A stretch of DNA of 64,000 bases from NCBI RefSeq assembly GCF_030052815.1, contig NC_079497.1, positions 16,382,258 to 16,446,257 on the forward strand. Reading direction: 5' to 3'. The notes beneath the pieces were generated by a model, which searched no databases, had not been told where the DNA came from, and was given only the letters and a program-made list of their open reading frames with translations. The position numbers and the translations under genes were made by a program. This DNA is from Hevea brasiliensis (taxonomy: Eukaryota; Streptophyta; Magnoliopsida; Malpighiales; Euphorbiaceae). This document shows positions 51,986-62,655 of this stretch, piece by piece; the stretch's first letter is position 1, and the number at the start of each line of letters is the position of its first letter.

Positions 51986-52945
51986 ATGAGATTGCATTCC
52001 TTGGACACATAGTGTCACCGGTGATGGGATTAGGTGGATCCCAAGAAAATAGAAGCGATGATGGAATGGAAGCCTCCCGTAAATACAACCGAGGTCGAAG
52101 CTTCTTGGGGCTAGCTGGGTATTACTGAGAAGATTTGTGAAGGATTTTCCTAATAGCTCCCAATGACCAAGTTGTTACACAAGAATGTCGATTTGACTGG
52201 AATGACAAGTGTCGGACTGGTTTGAGAAGTTGAAGGCTATGTTGACAGAGGCACCGCAGTTAACACAACCAAAGGTCGAAAAGACTTTGTGGTCTACGTG
52301 ATGCCTCTCATAATGGGTTAGGTGTGTGTTGATGCAAGAGGGGAAAGTGATCGCCTATGCTTCCGCATACTAAGGCCACATGAACAAAATTACCCTACCC
52401 ATGATTTGGAGCTTGCGCAATTATCTTCGTGATCAAGATATGGAGGCATTACTTGTATGGTGAAAAGTGCTACATTTACATGCACCACAAGAGCCTAAAA
52501 TATTTGCCAACCTGAAAGAGCTCAACCTTAGACAGAGGCGATGGATTGAGTTCTGAAGGATTATGATCAGATAATTGACTACCATCACGGGAAGGCAAAT
52601 GTAGTTCTTGATGCCTTGAGCAGAAAATCCATGACCTTTGAGATCATTGAATGCCCGTCTATCTTTAGTTTGTGATGGAGCTATCTTGGTGAGTTGCAAG
52701 TGAGGCCAAACTCACAGCAGATTTTAGATGGGCAAAAGGCATATGAGAAGCTAATGGCTATTATGAGCAAAATCCAGAGGGAAAAGCAAATCGACTATGA
52801 GGTGAAAGCAGATGGGTGTCTCAGATATACAAAGGAAGACTGTGTACGGATAATGGGGAATTGAAAGCCGATTCTAAAAGAGGCACACACCAGTGTATAT
52901 GTTATGCACCCAGAAGTACAAAGATGTATCATGACCAAGCTTCGT
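51986..52945 (+). pseudogene. Tekay RT connection and RNase H, heavily frameshifted
   Basis: The expected order (thumb, connection, RNase H) can be followed only in short pieces in alternating frames: a LGHIV-like start near 51998, a GLAGYY-like piece near 52110, an ASA-like RNase H piece near 52355 and a KYLFDQ-equivalent near 52500. Many single-base deletions separate the pieces. There is no open frame longer than 40 codons on the plus strand. Confidence 0.75.
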
Positions 52946-52947
52946 GA

Positions 52948-53309
52948 TTGGTGGCTGGTATGAAGAAGGACATAGCCGACTATGTGACTAGATGCTTGAC
53001 ATGTCGCAAGTCAAGGCAGAACATCAAGTTCCATTGGGTTTGCTACGCCTATACGCATACCGAATGGAAATGGGATCGGGTCACCATGGATTTTGTAAGT
53101 GGTCTACCTCTCACCCTAAGAAACATGATGCAAAGATGGGTGATAGTTGATAGATTGACGGTCAAGACACTTTCTCGCCGATTAGGACCGACTACTCACC
53201 GGAGAAGTTAGCATAATTATATATCAGTGAGATAGTTAGACTGCATGGAATTCCACTTTCCATCATATCTGATCGAGACCCAAGGTTTACATCGAGATTT
53301 TGGAAGAAG
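52948..53309 (+). pseudogene. Tekay integrase, N-terminal part
   Basis: Open from 52948 for 87 codons: MKKDIADYV, then CLTCRKSR (the two Cys of the HHCC finger), then the first catalytic Asp in VTMDFVSGLP. The frame is lost near 53190; the second Asp block (SDRDPRF-like) reads in another frame at about 53268-53290. Confidence 0.85.
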
Positions 53310-54155
53310 TTGCATGAATCCTTGGGTACACAACTCCATTTCAGCACAGCTTTCCATCCTCAGACGGATGGGCAATCTGAAAGAGTAATCCAGGTCCTTG
53401 AGGATATGCTGAGGAGTTGTGTCATTGAGTTTGAGGGAAGTTGGGATAGATACCTCCCACTGGCAGAGTTTGCATACAACAATAGCTACCAAGCTAGCAT
53501 TCAAATGGCCCCATATGAAGCACTATATGGGAGAAAATGTAGAACTCCAGTGTGCTGGACTGAATTGGGCGAAGACAAACTGGTAGGGCCAGATCTAGTG
53601 AAACAGGCTGAGGAGAAGGTGAAACAAATCAAAGCCAACTTGAAGGTTGCCTCAGACAGACAGAAATCTTATGCCGACCTGAAGAGGAAAGAAATAGAAT
53701 ATGTGGTTGGCGACAAAGTGTTCCTCAAGGTGTCACCATGGAAGAAGGTATTGAGGTTTGGAAGGAAAGGTAAGTTAAGCCCTAGGTTCATTGGCCCATA
53801 TGAAGTCATTGAACGTGTGGGTCCAGTGGCCTATAGGCTAGCTTTACCACCAGAGCTGGACAAGATCCACAATGTGTTCCACGTATCCATGCTCAGAAGA
53901 TACCGCTCAGATCCTTCACATGTCATCTCCAGAGAAGAAATTGAAATACAACCGGATTTGACATATGAAGAAGAACCTCTACGGATCTTGACTCGGGAAG
54001 TGAAAGAGTTGAGAAACAAGCAGATTCCATTGGTGAAAGTGCTTTGGAGGCACCACAACACCGAGGAGGCAACTTGGGAAAGTGAAGAGACGATGAGGCA
54101 ACAGTTCCCTCAACTGTTTGCATCAGGTAAATTTCGAGGACGAAATTTAAATTAG
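53310..54155 (+). pseudogene. Tekay integrase C-terminal part with chromodomain
   Basis: An intact 281-codon stretch. FHPQTDGQSERV carries the catalytic Glu. The GPY/F module reads SPRFIGPYEVIERVGPVAYRL, and a chromodomain-like segment follows at about residues 215-265 (EEPLRILTREVKELR, VKVLWRHH, EEATWESEE). In chromoviruses this domain guides integration to particular chromatin. The stop is at 54153-54155. Confidence 0.93.
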
Positions 54156-54166
54156 AGGGGAAGAGT
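54154..54166 (+). other. Polypurine tract of the Tekay element
   Basis: AGAGGGGAAGAGT-type purine run immediately before the 3' LTR at 54167. Confidence 0.8.
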
Positions 54167-57100
54167 TGTAACACCCTCCCGGTAATCATTCCGTACATTC
54201 TACTGTTCCGGTGACCGGTGTCGGTCCGGACAGCTAGAACGTCCGGAAAAATATTTAAACTAAAGTCAGGAACCATAATTAACTCAAATATTAATAAGAA
54301 ACACTTAGTAAAAATTTTAGAAATAAAATACAACCAAGCAAAACGAGCCGGTGCCCAAGCGATGGGTAACCGGAGGGAAGTTGCGGTTCTCGCAACGAGG
54401 AGCCCTAGACCCGGGGGAAAAATTATAAAATAATTTTTGGGACTCCAGAGAAGGGTAATTGAGGTTCCCATGGCATTAGAATGCCAAGAAAATACCTAGA
54501 AAAAATTTTCAATCGGTACAGACGATTTTGACCCGTTAAGCCAAACGGAGGGCATTTTGGTCATTTCGCCTTCCGAGGTGATTTTTGGCCGACTTGCCCA
54601 GTTGAGTAAATAATTAATATGACATAAAATATGAAGAAATATTGCTAGAAATTAAATTGAACTTGAGTAGTGGAGGAAAGAAAAGAAATTGAGGAAAAAA
54701 GGCTATTTATGATATCATGGGATGTCATTTATAATTTTCAACCAATCACCATTAATCTACCATTTGACTAAACAAATAAAAGACATAAATAAAGACTAAA
54801 GAAGACCAAAATTCCAGCAGCCACCACTCCCACAAAAGCTACCCGTAGCTCTAAAAACTCCATAGCCAAACCTCCATTTTCTTCATTTTCAAGCTCTCAA
54901 ACCTCTCAAACCTCACCCCAAAACCCTAAGTCATCTTCACTAAAATTAATCTACACACCTTAAACAATCTTTTGGCAGCCAAGAAGAAGAAAGAAAGTGA
55001 AGCTTTCTCAAGCTTGGATTGGCATACAACAAGGTTAGTGCATATATGTAGTTAAAATTCCTTAATCCCATGATTTAGGCTTGAAATGGATGAGAAATTG
55101 TAATTTAAATGAGCAAAAACTCATGTGTATGAAACATGAGTTTCAGCTGCCCTAGCTATGGGATAGGAGGGAATGTTTTGATGAGCTTGAAGTGAGCTAG
55201 AATCATATTAGAAGTTTATAAACACAAGCATAATGAATTAAAAGCTAACTAAAGTAAATTGTATAAAACATGGAATTGAATTAGGGTTTAGGAAAGGTGA
55301 AAATTGATTTGGCTTATGAAATTGTTAGAGGACATATTAATGGTCGATTAGTGACCATTTTAGATGTGTTGACCATAAATGGGACAGAAAATGAGATTGC
55401 AAAGTGAGGATTGCAGGCTGCCTAGGACAGCAGCATAGGGACTGAAAATTCAGTCCCTTTGCACTGCCATAACTTGGGCAGTGGTAGTCCAATTGGTGTT
55501 TGGCCAATTGGACATGAAACTAGGCTTATAATGGCACATTTTTGCTGAAGAAACCATGCCCAAAAGACCAAAGCAAAAGGGTCAAAACTCAGCCACAATC
55601 CGGATGCCCTGCACTGAATTCTGCAGAATTTGCCAAATGAACAGTAACTGTTCATTTGGCCATAACTCACTGTAGATTTGGTCAATTGGCCTGAAATTTT
55701 TACAGCAACAAGTTAAGACATAGACAAACAACTTTCATGAAGGAACCTACCCCAAATTATGGCCAGAACCCATTCAACCAAGTGACTCAAGTTACTGTTC
55801 ATGCACTGTAGATATGGTAAATTTCTGCAGAATGCATATCCGGACAGCTTGGGTTTTTGAGCCATATCTAGAGCTACAAAACTCCAAATGGAGTGATTCA
55901 AAAAAGGAAATTCAACTAGACAAAATAAGGAACAACTTTCATGTTTTACATTTCCTCAAATTCCAACAGTAACAGTGTCCAATGGAACAGTGAAGTTGAC
56001 TCACCAAAATTGAAAAATCTGTTTGTGTTGAGTTACACTTTGGAATGGCAAAACACTTAATGCCAACAAGTTTTAAACAGCTAATGTGTTATGTTGGGAG
56101 TTCCAAAGTTGATGTACACATTTTTTTTCTAAAAGTCAATATTTTTGTTGACCACTGATTAATAGTAACACCAATAAAATTGAAATTCACAAATTGACAA
56201 ATTTAAGAGTTTCAATTGCCCTAGTATACCTAACAAGATTGGGTTGGATAGTTTGGCATGCCAATAGGGTTCGATTAGCGATCGCACATGGAAAAAATGC
56301 CATTCTGTGATTATATGTCTTTTAGCCTTTCTGTGTTTGTATTGAGACTTGTCCTTGTGCCGATTATTATTTACAAATTGTTAGCCGCTGCACACCGGAG
56401 ATACGTATGTGACCGATGGTGTGACGGCCCAAGGTACTAGGTACCCAAAGTGCGGTTTACCGTTATCGATCCAGTCATCTAGTGTAGGTTACTTGGGGCA
56501 ACCAAATGAATAAAAGTGAACAACGAAATGAAACAATGAATATATCAATACCAAACAAAGAAAGCATACACATTCTATACACAGTGATTTTCTAGCTATT
56601 TTCTTTTATTATATTATTGCACCACTAAGCATTATTGCTTAGCGCGCTGCTTTTGCCACGCGTAGGTACTGGAGATCCCGATCGCGAGCCCAGTAGACCA
56701 CAGACTGGGTGAGTCCATCCGGCAGTTCTGCTCAGTGTCCGTGTCACCTCGTCACCTGCAGTGCATTGGTAGGACACTAGATGTCATTTTGTCATTTTGT
56801 AATTAACTTTTTATTTTCTCATATGTATTTGGGATTTATGTAATGTATTTTGAGGTTCATGTAAATAATAAAGATTTATGGTCATGTATGGTATTAATTT
56901 GAGTATTTAATGGTTGTTTATATATGAGAACCCTGAGAAAGGGATGTTTTGAGAAATGAAAAGGTTGTTGAGACCTGAAATTGACAAATTATTGAGATAT
57001 TGATATTGAGTTTTGTTGATAATATTGGAGTTGAGTATTAATGAAATTGTATATTGGAAGTGTTTTTAACAGTTCAAGAACTGTTTTCTCCATTTTTAGC

Positions 57101-57298
57101 CGGTACTCCGCCGGATTTTCCTTAAAATCTTCGGAACCTCAAATGAATAATACTTTTGATAAATGGTTAAAACAAATCATATTTCATAAATTAACTTCAA
57201 AAGCATGACACAAATTAAGTAAGGTATATTAGAGAGTGCCAGTACACCGTGTGGCATTACTTACTCGGGTATACTGCACACGGGTAAGGGGTGTCACA
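54167..57298 (+). repeat. 3' LTR of the Tekay element
   Basis: 3132 bp. It matches the 5' LTR almost base for base over 54167-56040 and 56720-57298. Between about 56040 and 56710 differences and small indels are much denser (for example around 56275-56300 and 56390-56480). Confidence 0.95.
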
Positions 57299-57687
57299 AT
57301 GCATTAGTTTCATGGCACAGTAAAAAGCAAACCTCTGTTGCACTTTCTACTGCAGAAGCTGAATATATTGCAGCTGGAAGTTGTGTTGCACAGATTTTGT
57401 AGATGAAACAACAGCTTGAAGATTTTGAAATTAAATTTGATCACATTCCCATAAGATGTGACAATACTAGTGCTATAAACCTATCAAAAAATCCTGTTCA
57501 ACACTCTAGAAGCAAGCATATTGAAATTAGACATCATTTTATTAGGGATCATGTTCAGAATGGTGATATTCAAATTGAATTTGTCCCTTCTGAAAAATAG
57601 CTTGCTGACATTTTTACGAAGCCACTTAATGAGGAAATTTTCTGCAAAATAAGAAGAGAACTTGGTATGACTGATGCTCTTGATTAA
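57299..57687 (+). pseudogene. Copia RNase H, C-terminal part
   Basis: Resumes the copia pol frame after the Tekay insertion: LVSWHSKKQTSVALSTAEAEY (without its stop-free context), then DNTSAINLSKNP and HIEIRHHFIRDHV, the typical C-terminal RNase H blocks, ending near ADIFTKPL and a TAA at 57685-57687. Two TAG codons (57400-57402 and 57598-57600) sit where the family has Trp and Gln. Confidence 0.9.
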
Positions 57688-58817
57688 GTTTTGATGCATT
57701 CTCATGTTTCTAAATGAAAATGAAGTGATATATGTTGGTTTGTAGTGTTAAAAATACATTCTGATATTTTTGGTGCAATTTGAAAAATTCTGGGTCTTAT
57801 CAGATATGAACAGTATTCTGCAGAATTTGATCACAGTGGCATACTAATCTGTTTGCTAATTTTCTTGATTGCTAAATGCTTTACTACTGCTCCTAACTTT
57901 TCGTTGGCAAACTGGAAGTCAGGTTTGATTGTACTAAAACTCTAAAATTATTCTTATTTTCGAGCACCTATTCTGCATGTTTAAAGCCCATATTACTTAA
58001 ATACCCCTCTATTTAGAGCATTGCATCTTTATGTGATTTAAGGGCAAAATGGACTTTTAACATATAAGCTAGCGCGGGACTCAAAATTTTTTCATAACCA
58101 TCAATCTTCTCACTGCTTCTCCTCTGATACACGGTACCCATCCTCTGCAAATGTCTCCATTTATGTCTTTTCAGCTTTAAAATTCAAAATTCCTTCTCTC
58201 TTCGTCGCATCGCCTTCCAAAAACCCGAATGAGTGCATATTCTCTCCACTTGCAAACCCATTTCGTTCGCAACCTTTCAAACCATCGTCTCCCTTCATCG
58301 TTCTTAAATATTTCCGAAACCCATTGGCTGTGAATCAAATCGATTGTTTCAAGTTAGAAAATCCCCAAAATTTTTTATTCATTCCCGTTATTTGTCTAAA
58401 TCTGCCGAAAGAAACCACTTCTTGTTGGATTAATTTTTGGCTTTTGACGCATTTGGTATCGATTCGCATTCTCTGTCTCTACAAGTCTTAGGTATTGAAT
58501 CTAAAACTTTAATGGAATCGTGTTTTACATTTTTTTTAACTGTTCTGTATGTTTTGCTTTCGCAATGAGCTGTTAATTTTTTTTAATATCAGCATTACGT
58601 AAAAATGTAGTACATAACTAAATCATAAATCGATTGCCATGGATTCTCAAAAACCCAAGTATCTCTTGCTGTTTGTTCTATTTTTATGACATTGTGCTAA
58701 GTTGTGCTAGAAATATGTTGATGTGCTTTGAATGATTATATATTGGCTGCTCACATCGTTGAATTTGTGAACTCAGTTTTCACTGTCCTTTCGGCCTAAT
58801 TTTCTTCTGGGTTGGTC
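57688..58817 (+). other. Leader between copia pol and the downstream ORF
   Basis: No ORF of note. From about 58080 to 58500 the sequence changes character: C-rich and T-rich, with relatively many CpGs, resembling a plant promoter and 5' UTR. A tract with splice-acceptor-like features lies just before the ATG at 58818. This could be where a subgenomic or spliced RNA for the downstream ORF begins; that is inference. Confidence 0.45.
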
Positions 58818-60236
58818 ATGGCGCGGGAAAAAGGAAAAGGCAAGGCAAAAATAACCACATATTCATCGTCTTCGGATTCCACTGATGCAAGTGTTCCTGC
58901 ATCTTCTCCTCCGCAAAAAGATGTTCCTCTGGTAATTAGAAAATCAAAAGAAACACCCAAGAAAAGAACCAGTGAGCCTGTCCAAGAAAAAGGAACCAAA
59001 AAGAAAAAGACTTCAAAAGCTCCAGTTATACATATGGAAAGGGCCATTCATGAACCCAGGTATATCCACTGGCCTGCTTTTACTGAAGTTTCTGTTCCTT
59101 TACAATCCTTGTTTGAATATCAAAAATGGGACAAATTGTGCTCTGACACTGAAGGAGTATATGTGGACTTAGTTCAAGAATTCTATAAGAATTTAAGGGT
59201 TGATGATTCTGACAGAGATGAATCTTTTAAGGTGAAAATGAAAGGGAAAGTCTATGAAGTGACGGTTGATAGATTAGCCAAAGTCCTAGGAATCCCAAAC
59301 AGTGGGAATAAAATTTGTTCTCACAAAGAAGTTTTTGCTGTTGGTGGATTTAATAAAAGAGATTTTGAGGCTGAAGTGTTTAAAGGGGAAGTAAAGGATA
59401 AGACTAGCATTACCCATGCTCATCAACATATCAAAATTCTTTATAGTTTTATCATCTATGTGCTGAATCCTAAAACTGGCAGTCCAAACTATTTAAGTAC
59501 CCTTGATCTCTGCATAATTTGGCATATTGTGAATCAAATTGAATTTAATCTTGCCTACTTTATGCTGAAGCAAATCATGAAATGGAAACCACCTTACAAG
59601 CTACCCTATGCCCATCTTCTTAATGGTCTGTTTAGAGACTTTGGGATCCCTCTGGAAACCAAGAAACTTAGGACAAATATGATCCCAATTACAAGTCTGC
59701 AAAAAGATGATGATGGCAGAAAACTTAGATTTGAACAAGGTGCTAGTTCCAAGGATAGTGCAAACGGTACTGTTAATGTTGAAGAAATTTTGGAAGAAGT
59801 GAACAACTTGACGGAATTTGTTGAAATTAAACTTGGAGAGCTACAGAAATTTAAAGGTTTTCAAATTGTTCTTATGAATGCTCTTGATTCTAAAGTTGAT
59901 GGCACTTTGATGTTAATGTATAAAATTGTGGAAGAATTATTTAAAATCAAAGTTCATTTGGGTATTTCAAGTACTGAAGCTGGAGAAACCAGTAAGGCTG
60001 CTACTGGTTCAGTTCCTCAAACAGAGAAAGAAAAAGAAAAAGAGGAAGAGAAAGAAGAAGAGGAAGAACAGGAAACAGAAGAGGAAGAAAAAGAAACAGA
60101 AGAAGAAGAAGAGAAAGAGGAAGAAAAGGAAGAAGAGGAAGAAGATGAAACTGAAAAAGATGAAGATGATTCTGATGATGGAAATGGTAATGGAGGCAGC
60201 AAAGAAGGAAATGGGAGGGATATGAGTGACTCGTAA
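58818..60236 (+). CDS. Sirevirus envelope-position ORF (function unknown)
   Basis: 472 codons from ATG 58818, uninterrupted, the longest intact coding sequence of the copia element outside RT. The N-terminus is basic and Ser-rich (REKGKGKAK, KKKKTSK). Residues about 70-290 form the conserved plant-retroelement domain also present in Athila ORF3 (LVQEFYKNL, DRLAKVLGIPNSG, CIIWHIVNQI, LLNGLFRDFGIPLETKK). Residues about 320-380 look coiled-coil. The tail (about 395-455) is a Glu/Lys run. I see no signal peptide or convincing transmembrane helix, so the label envelope is positional only. A frame break at or near the stop is likely because a basic C-terminal piece ending RRSSRLK follows in another frame to 60556. 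Confidence 0.75.
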   Translation: MAREKGKGKAKITTYSSSSDSTDASVPASSPPQKDVPLVIRKSKETPKKRTSEPVQEKGTKKKKTSKAPVIHMERAIHEPRYIHWPAFTEVSVPLQSLFEYQKWDKLCSDTEGVYVDLVQEFYKNLRVDDSDRDESFKVKMKGKVYEVTVDRLAKVLGIPNSGNKICSHKEVFAVGGFNKRDFEAEVFKGEVKDKTSITHAHQHIKILYSFIIYVLNPKTGSPNYLSTLDLCIIWHIVNQIEFNLAYFMLKQIMKWKPPYKLPYAHLLNGLFRDFGIPLETKKLRTNMIPITSLQKDDDGRKLRFEQGASSKDSANGTVNVEEILEEVNNLTEFVEIKLGELQKFKGFQIVLMNALDSKVDGTLMLMYKIVEELFKIKVHLGISSTEAGETSKAATGSVPQTEKEKEKEEEKEEEEEQETEEEEKETEEEEEKEEEKEEEEEDETEKDEDDSDDGNGNGGSKEGNGRDMSDS

Positions 60237-60556
60237 TCGGAGGCGTAACCACAGACTCGCTTCCCGCTGCTTCTCGCAAAAGACAAGGCAAAAACAGCTC
60301 AAAAGGAACAAAGAAGCAAGCAAAAAGAGGCAACTGGTAAACCATCTGGCAAAAAGACTAAAACTGGCAAAAAGTTGACAGAATGACAGTACTATCACAG
60401 AATCGGAGTTAGCGGTAGCCCTATTATTCCCTTGACACTGTGAACCGAAATGGTCTGAAATTCTTCAAACCTTGAGTGATAAACCTGTCAAGCCAAAAAA
60501 GTTGAAGATGGCTGCTCCACAACCAATCAGACGAAGCTCTAGGCTAAAAGGATAAA
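60237..60556 (+). pseudogene. Frameshifted C-terminal continuation of the Sirevirus ORF
   Basis: Lys-rich pieces (GKKTKTGKK near 60345, KPKKLKMAAPQPIRRSSRLKG near 60488-60553, shown in parts) read in shifting frames and end at TAA 60554-60556. The basic composition matches the N-terminus of the same ORF, so these are probably its original end. Confidence 0.45.
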
Positions 60557-60769
60557 CAACCATTCTGCATGTTTAATGATTGAATTTTGTTTAACAGTCT
60601 GTCTCTTAATTTGCTACTTAGTTTGCTGCTTTTAGTTTTATTCTGAACTTTAATTAGCTTGCTATATCAGTTACTATTTTGACTATTTATTCACTGCACT
60701 TAAACTGACTTTTGATTTATACACATGTGCATGATTTCTCCCATTATTTTTTTTTTGATGCTGACAAAA

Positions 60770-61200
60770 AGAGGGAGAAAATGAATGAGTAATGAATGAG
60801 TAATCTTGTTGATATAACTTGTGGTTGATATAGTTTGTGATTACTTGTGGTTGATATAGTTTGTGATTACTTGTGGTTGATATAGTTTGAGATTAGTATA
60901 TTGTTGATATAACTTTATAGTGTGCATATTGTTGATATAACTTGTGAATGATATACAGTTTGTGATTAGTGTGCATATTGTGCATATTTAGTTAGTATCT
61001 TTAGTCACACTTGACTCCTTAAGAAAATGTTTATGAATATTTCATTGAAATTATTAAGGGGGAGTTATTTGTGATTAATTGTTGATATAAGCACATACAT
61101 AGGGGGAGTTATTCTCACATATACATTCATACGTATACTCTCACTTATAAATATTTACATGGTGATTCAATTGAGTTTTGTCATCATCAAAAAGGGGGGG
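60770..61200 (+). other. Multiple polypurine tracts and minisatellite before the 3' LTR
   Basis: Purine tracts occur at about 60769-60781 (AAAGAGGGAGAAAA), 61058-61066 (AAGGGGGAG), 61099-61107 (TAGGGGGAG) and 61189-61200 (AAAAAGGGGGGG), the last next to the LTR. Several spaced tracts are a described Sirevirus trait. Between 60785 and 60990 a TTGATATAACTTGTG/TTGATATAGTTTGTG unit is repeated about seven times with variable spacing. Confidence 0.75.
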
Positions 61201-61202
61201 AT

Positions 61203-62655
61203 TGTTGACCCCACAAGCTCAAAGGAGCATAGATTTTGATAATACCAAAACTCAACTAGAATCAAACTAACATTGTTTTAAGTGTTGTGCATCTCAAAGA
61301 AAAGACACAAGGATTTCATGATGGATTCGTGCTTCTGAAGAAAGGATGACATTCTAAGGATAACACAGGACGAATCAAAGGAGATAAAAGAAGAAAAGAT
61401 TACCTTCTAAGGCTGCATTGAAAATCAGAATTAAAGGTACATATAGTATAGAAGTTAAGCTTTATTTTTAGAATTACTTGTGAAAAGAATTGAGAAGTAA
61501 AAGTCAATGATGCTTATTTTCAATCCCTCAAAAGATTTTTCTTTTAAACATCATTATTGGCCTAAAAGTATTTGACTATGATTTGGTGTAAAGTTTTATA
61601 GTTTTGAAAGTTATGCAGAAAAGTTTTCCTGGTATGCTAACTGGTTTGCTACTTATTTAGTATGCTAACTGGTTTGCTATTTTCTCCAGTATGCTAACTG
61701 TCTCAACTCTGCACAACATCGCAGAAAACGATAAAATAACGGCTATTTTCTTGAAATTCGTAACTGTAACGTTCAAATGAGTTTCCAAATGGTCAAAAAC
61801 GTTCTAAAGCTATAAATACACCTACCTTTGGCCATTTTGCACTTAATGAAAGACTCTCTACTGTTCAAAATCATAAAAGCTTTCATTCAAAGTGCTCAAA
61901 GTGTTTTTATAGCTCATCATTGGCTTATTTACTCATCTCTTCTTTATAGATTCTGTTGTATTGAGTGAGAGTGAGTTTTAAACACATTATTTTCATCTAT
62001 GAGAGGTCATTCAAGCACCTAGTGAAGCTTGGTTGTGAAAAGTGTTTGGAATAACACTTGGTAGAAGTGTGAAGCTACTTGTAAAAGCTTTGGTGAGAAG
62101 ATTTGTAAAAGGCTTTTTGCCTCTTGCCTTTAAAAGAGAAGAATAATGAAGTGAAGACTCAAAGTGGGATCTTTGAGAGAGTGGATGTAGGCTAGTTGAG
62201 CCGAACCACTATAAAAATTTCAGTGTTCATTTTCTCAACCCTTGCTCTTTACATTTATGCATTTTAATTGATATGAAAGTTGAGGCCATTTGCTGGTAAT
62301 CTTGCTGCAATCTGAGAAAATCAATTTACTGCTAAATCTGCTGATATCTGATTTAATCTGCTTGTTGTTTGATCTACTGTCAGTTAGTATATATGGTATA
62401 CTGCTCTGGTTGCTGTGTTAAAAACTTATCCAGATTACTGATATCTCTGCTGAATGCTGATATAATTTGTTAGATCAGTATATTGATTGCATATAGCCTA
62501 TCTTTGAATCAACTTGTCAATAGAGTTGTATTGTTCATATTTCACATTAATCAATTGAGTTGAACCTAGCTGCAATTTTCAAAGGTTTTGAGCAAGAACC
62601 GAAAATTGTTTTTAAAGTCCAATTCACCCCCTCTTGGACATATTTTGGGACATCA
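61203..62655 (+). repeat. 3' LTR of the copia element
   Basis: 1453 bp, TGTTGACCCC to GACATCA. It has three units of the TATGCTAACTG repeat near 61633-61700 and lacks about 22 bp present in the 5' LTR near 41330. Otherwise it closely matches the 5' LTR. Confidence 0.95.

Larger units (their letters stand above)
46317..57298 (+). mobile_element. Tekay-type chromovirus (Ty3/gypsy), nested in the copia RNase H
   Basis: Two LTRs of 3132 bp (46317-49448, 54167-57298) start TGTAACACCC and end GGTGTCACA. The target duplication ATGCA is perfect (46312-46316 and 57299-57303) and falls inside copia coding sequence that continues on the other side. Very long LTRs with a short (4.7-kb) internal region and a chromodomain at the end of integrase are the marks of the Tekay/Del clade. 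Gag-pol is broken by many frameshifts. Of the LTR elements in the window this has the most similar LTR pair, yet coding decay is heavy. Confidence 0.95.
40258..62655 (+). mobile_element. Sirevirus-like Ty1/copia retrotransposon, interrupted by a Tekay element
   Basis: LTRs at 40258-41736 (1479 bp) and 61203-62655 (1453 bp) start TGTTGACC and end GACATCA. The 5-bp target duplication AATAT is perfect (40253-40257 and 62656-62660). The primer site matches initiator tRNA-Met. The order gag, protease, integrase, RT, RNase H is that of copia. After pol comes a 472-codon ORF, then several polypurine tracts, both features of the Sirevirus (SIRE/Maximus) lineage. Without the nested Tekay (46317-57298 plus one 5-bp duplication) the element would be about 11.4 kb. 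LTR identity is high apart from a 22-bp deletion in the 3' LTR. Confidence 0.93.

Noticed and set aside
60001..60398. Minus-strand ORFs of 89-129 codons rich in Ser, Phe and Leu
   Set aside because: They are the antisense of the Glu/Lys-rich tail of the Sirevirus third ORF; the low-complexity codons leave all frames open.
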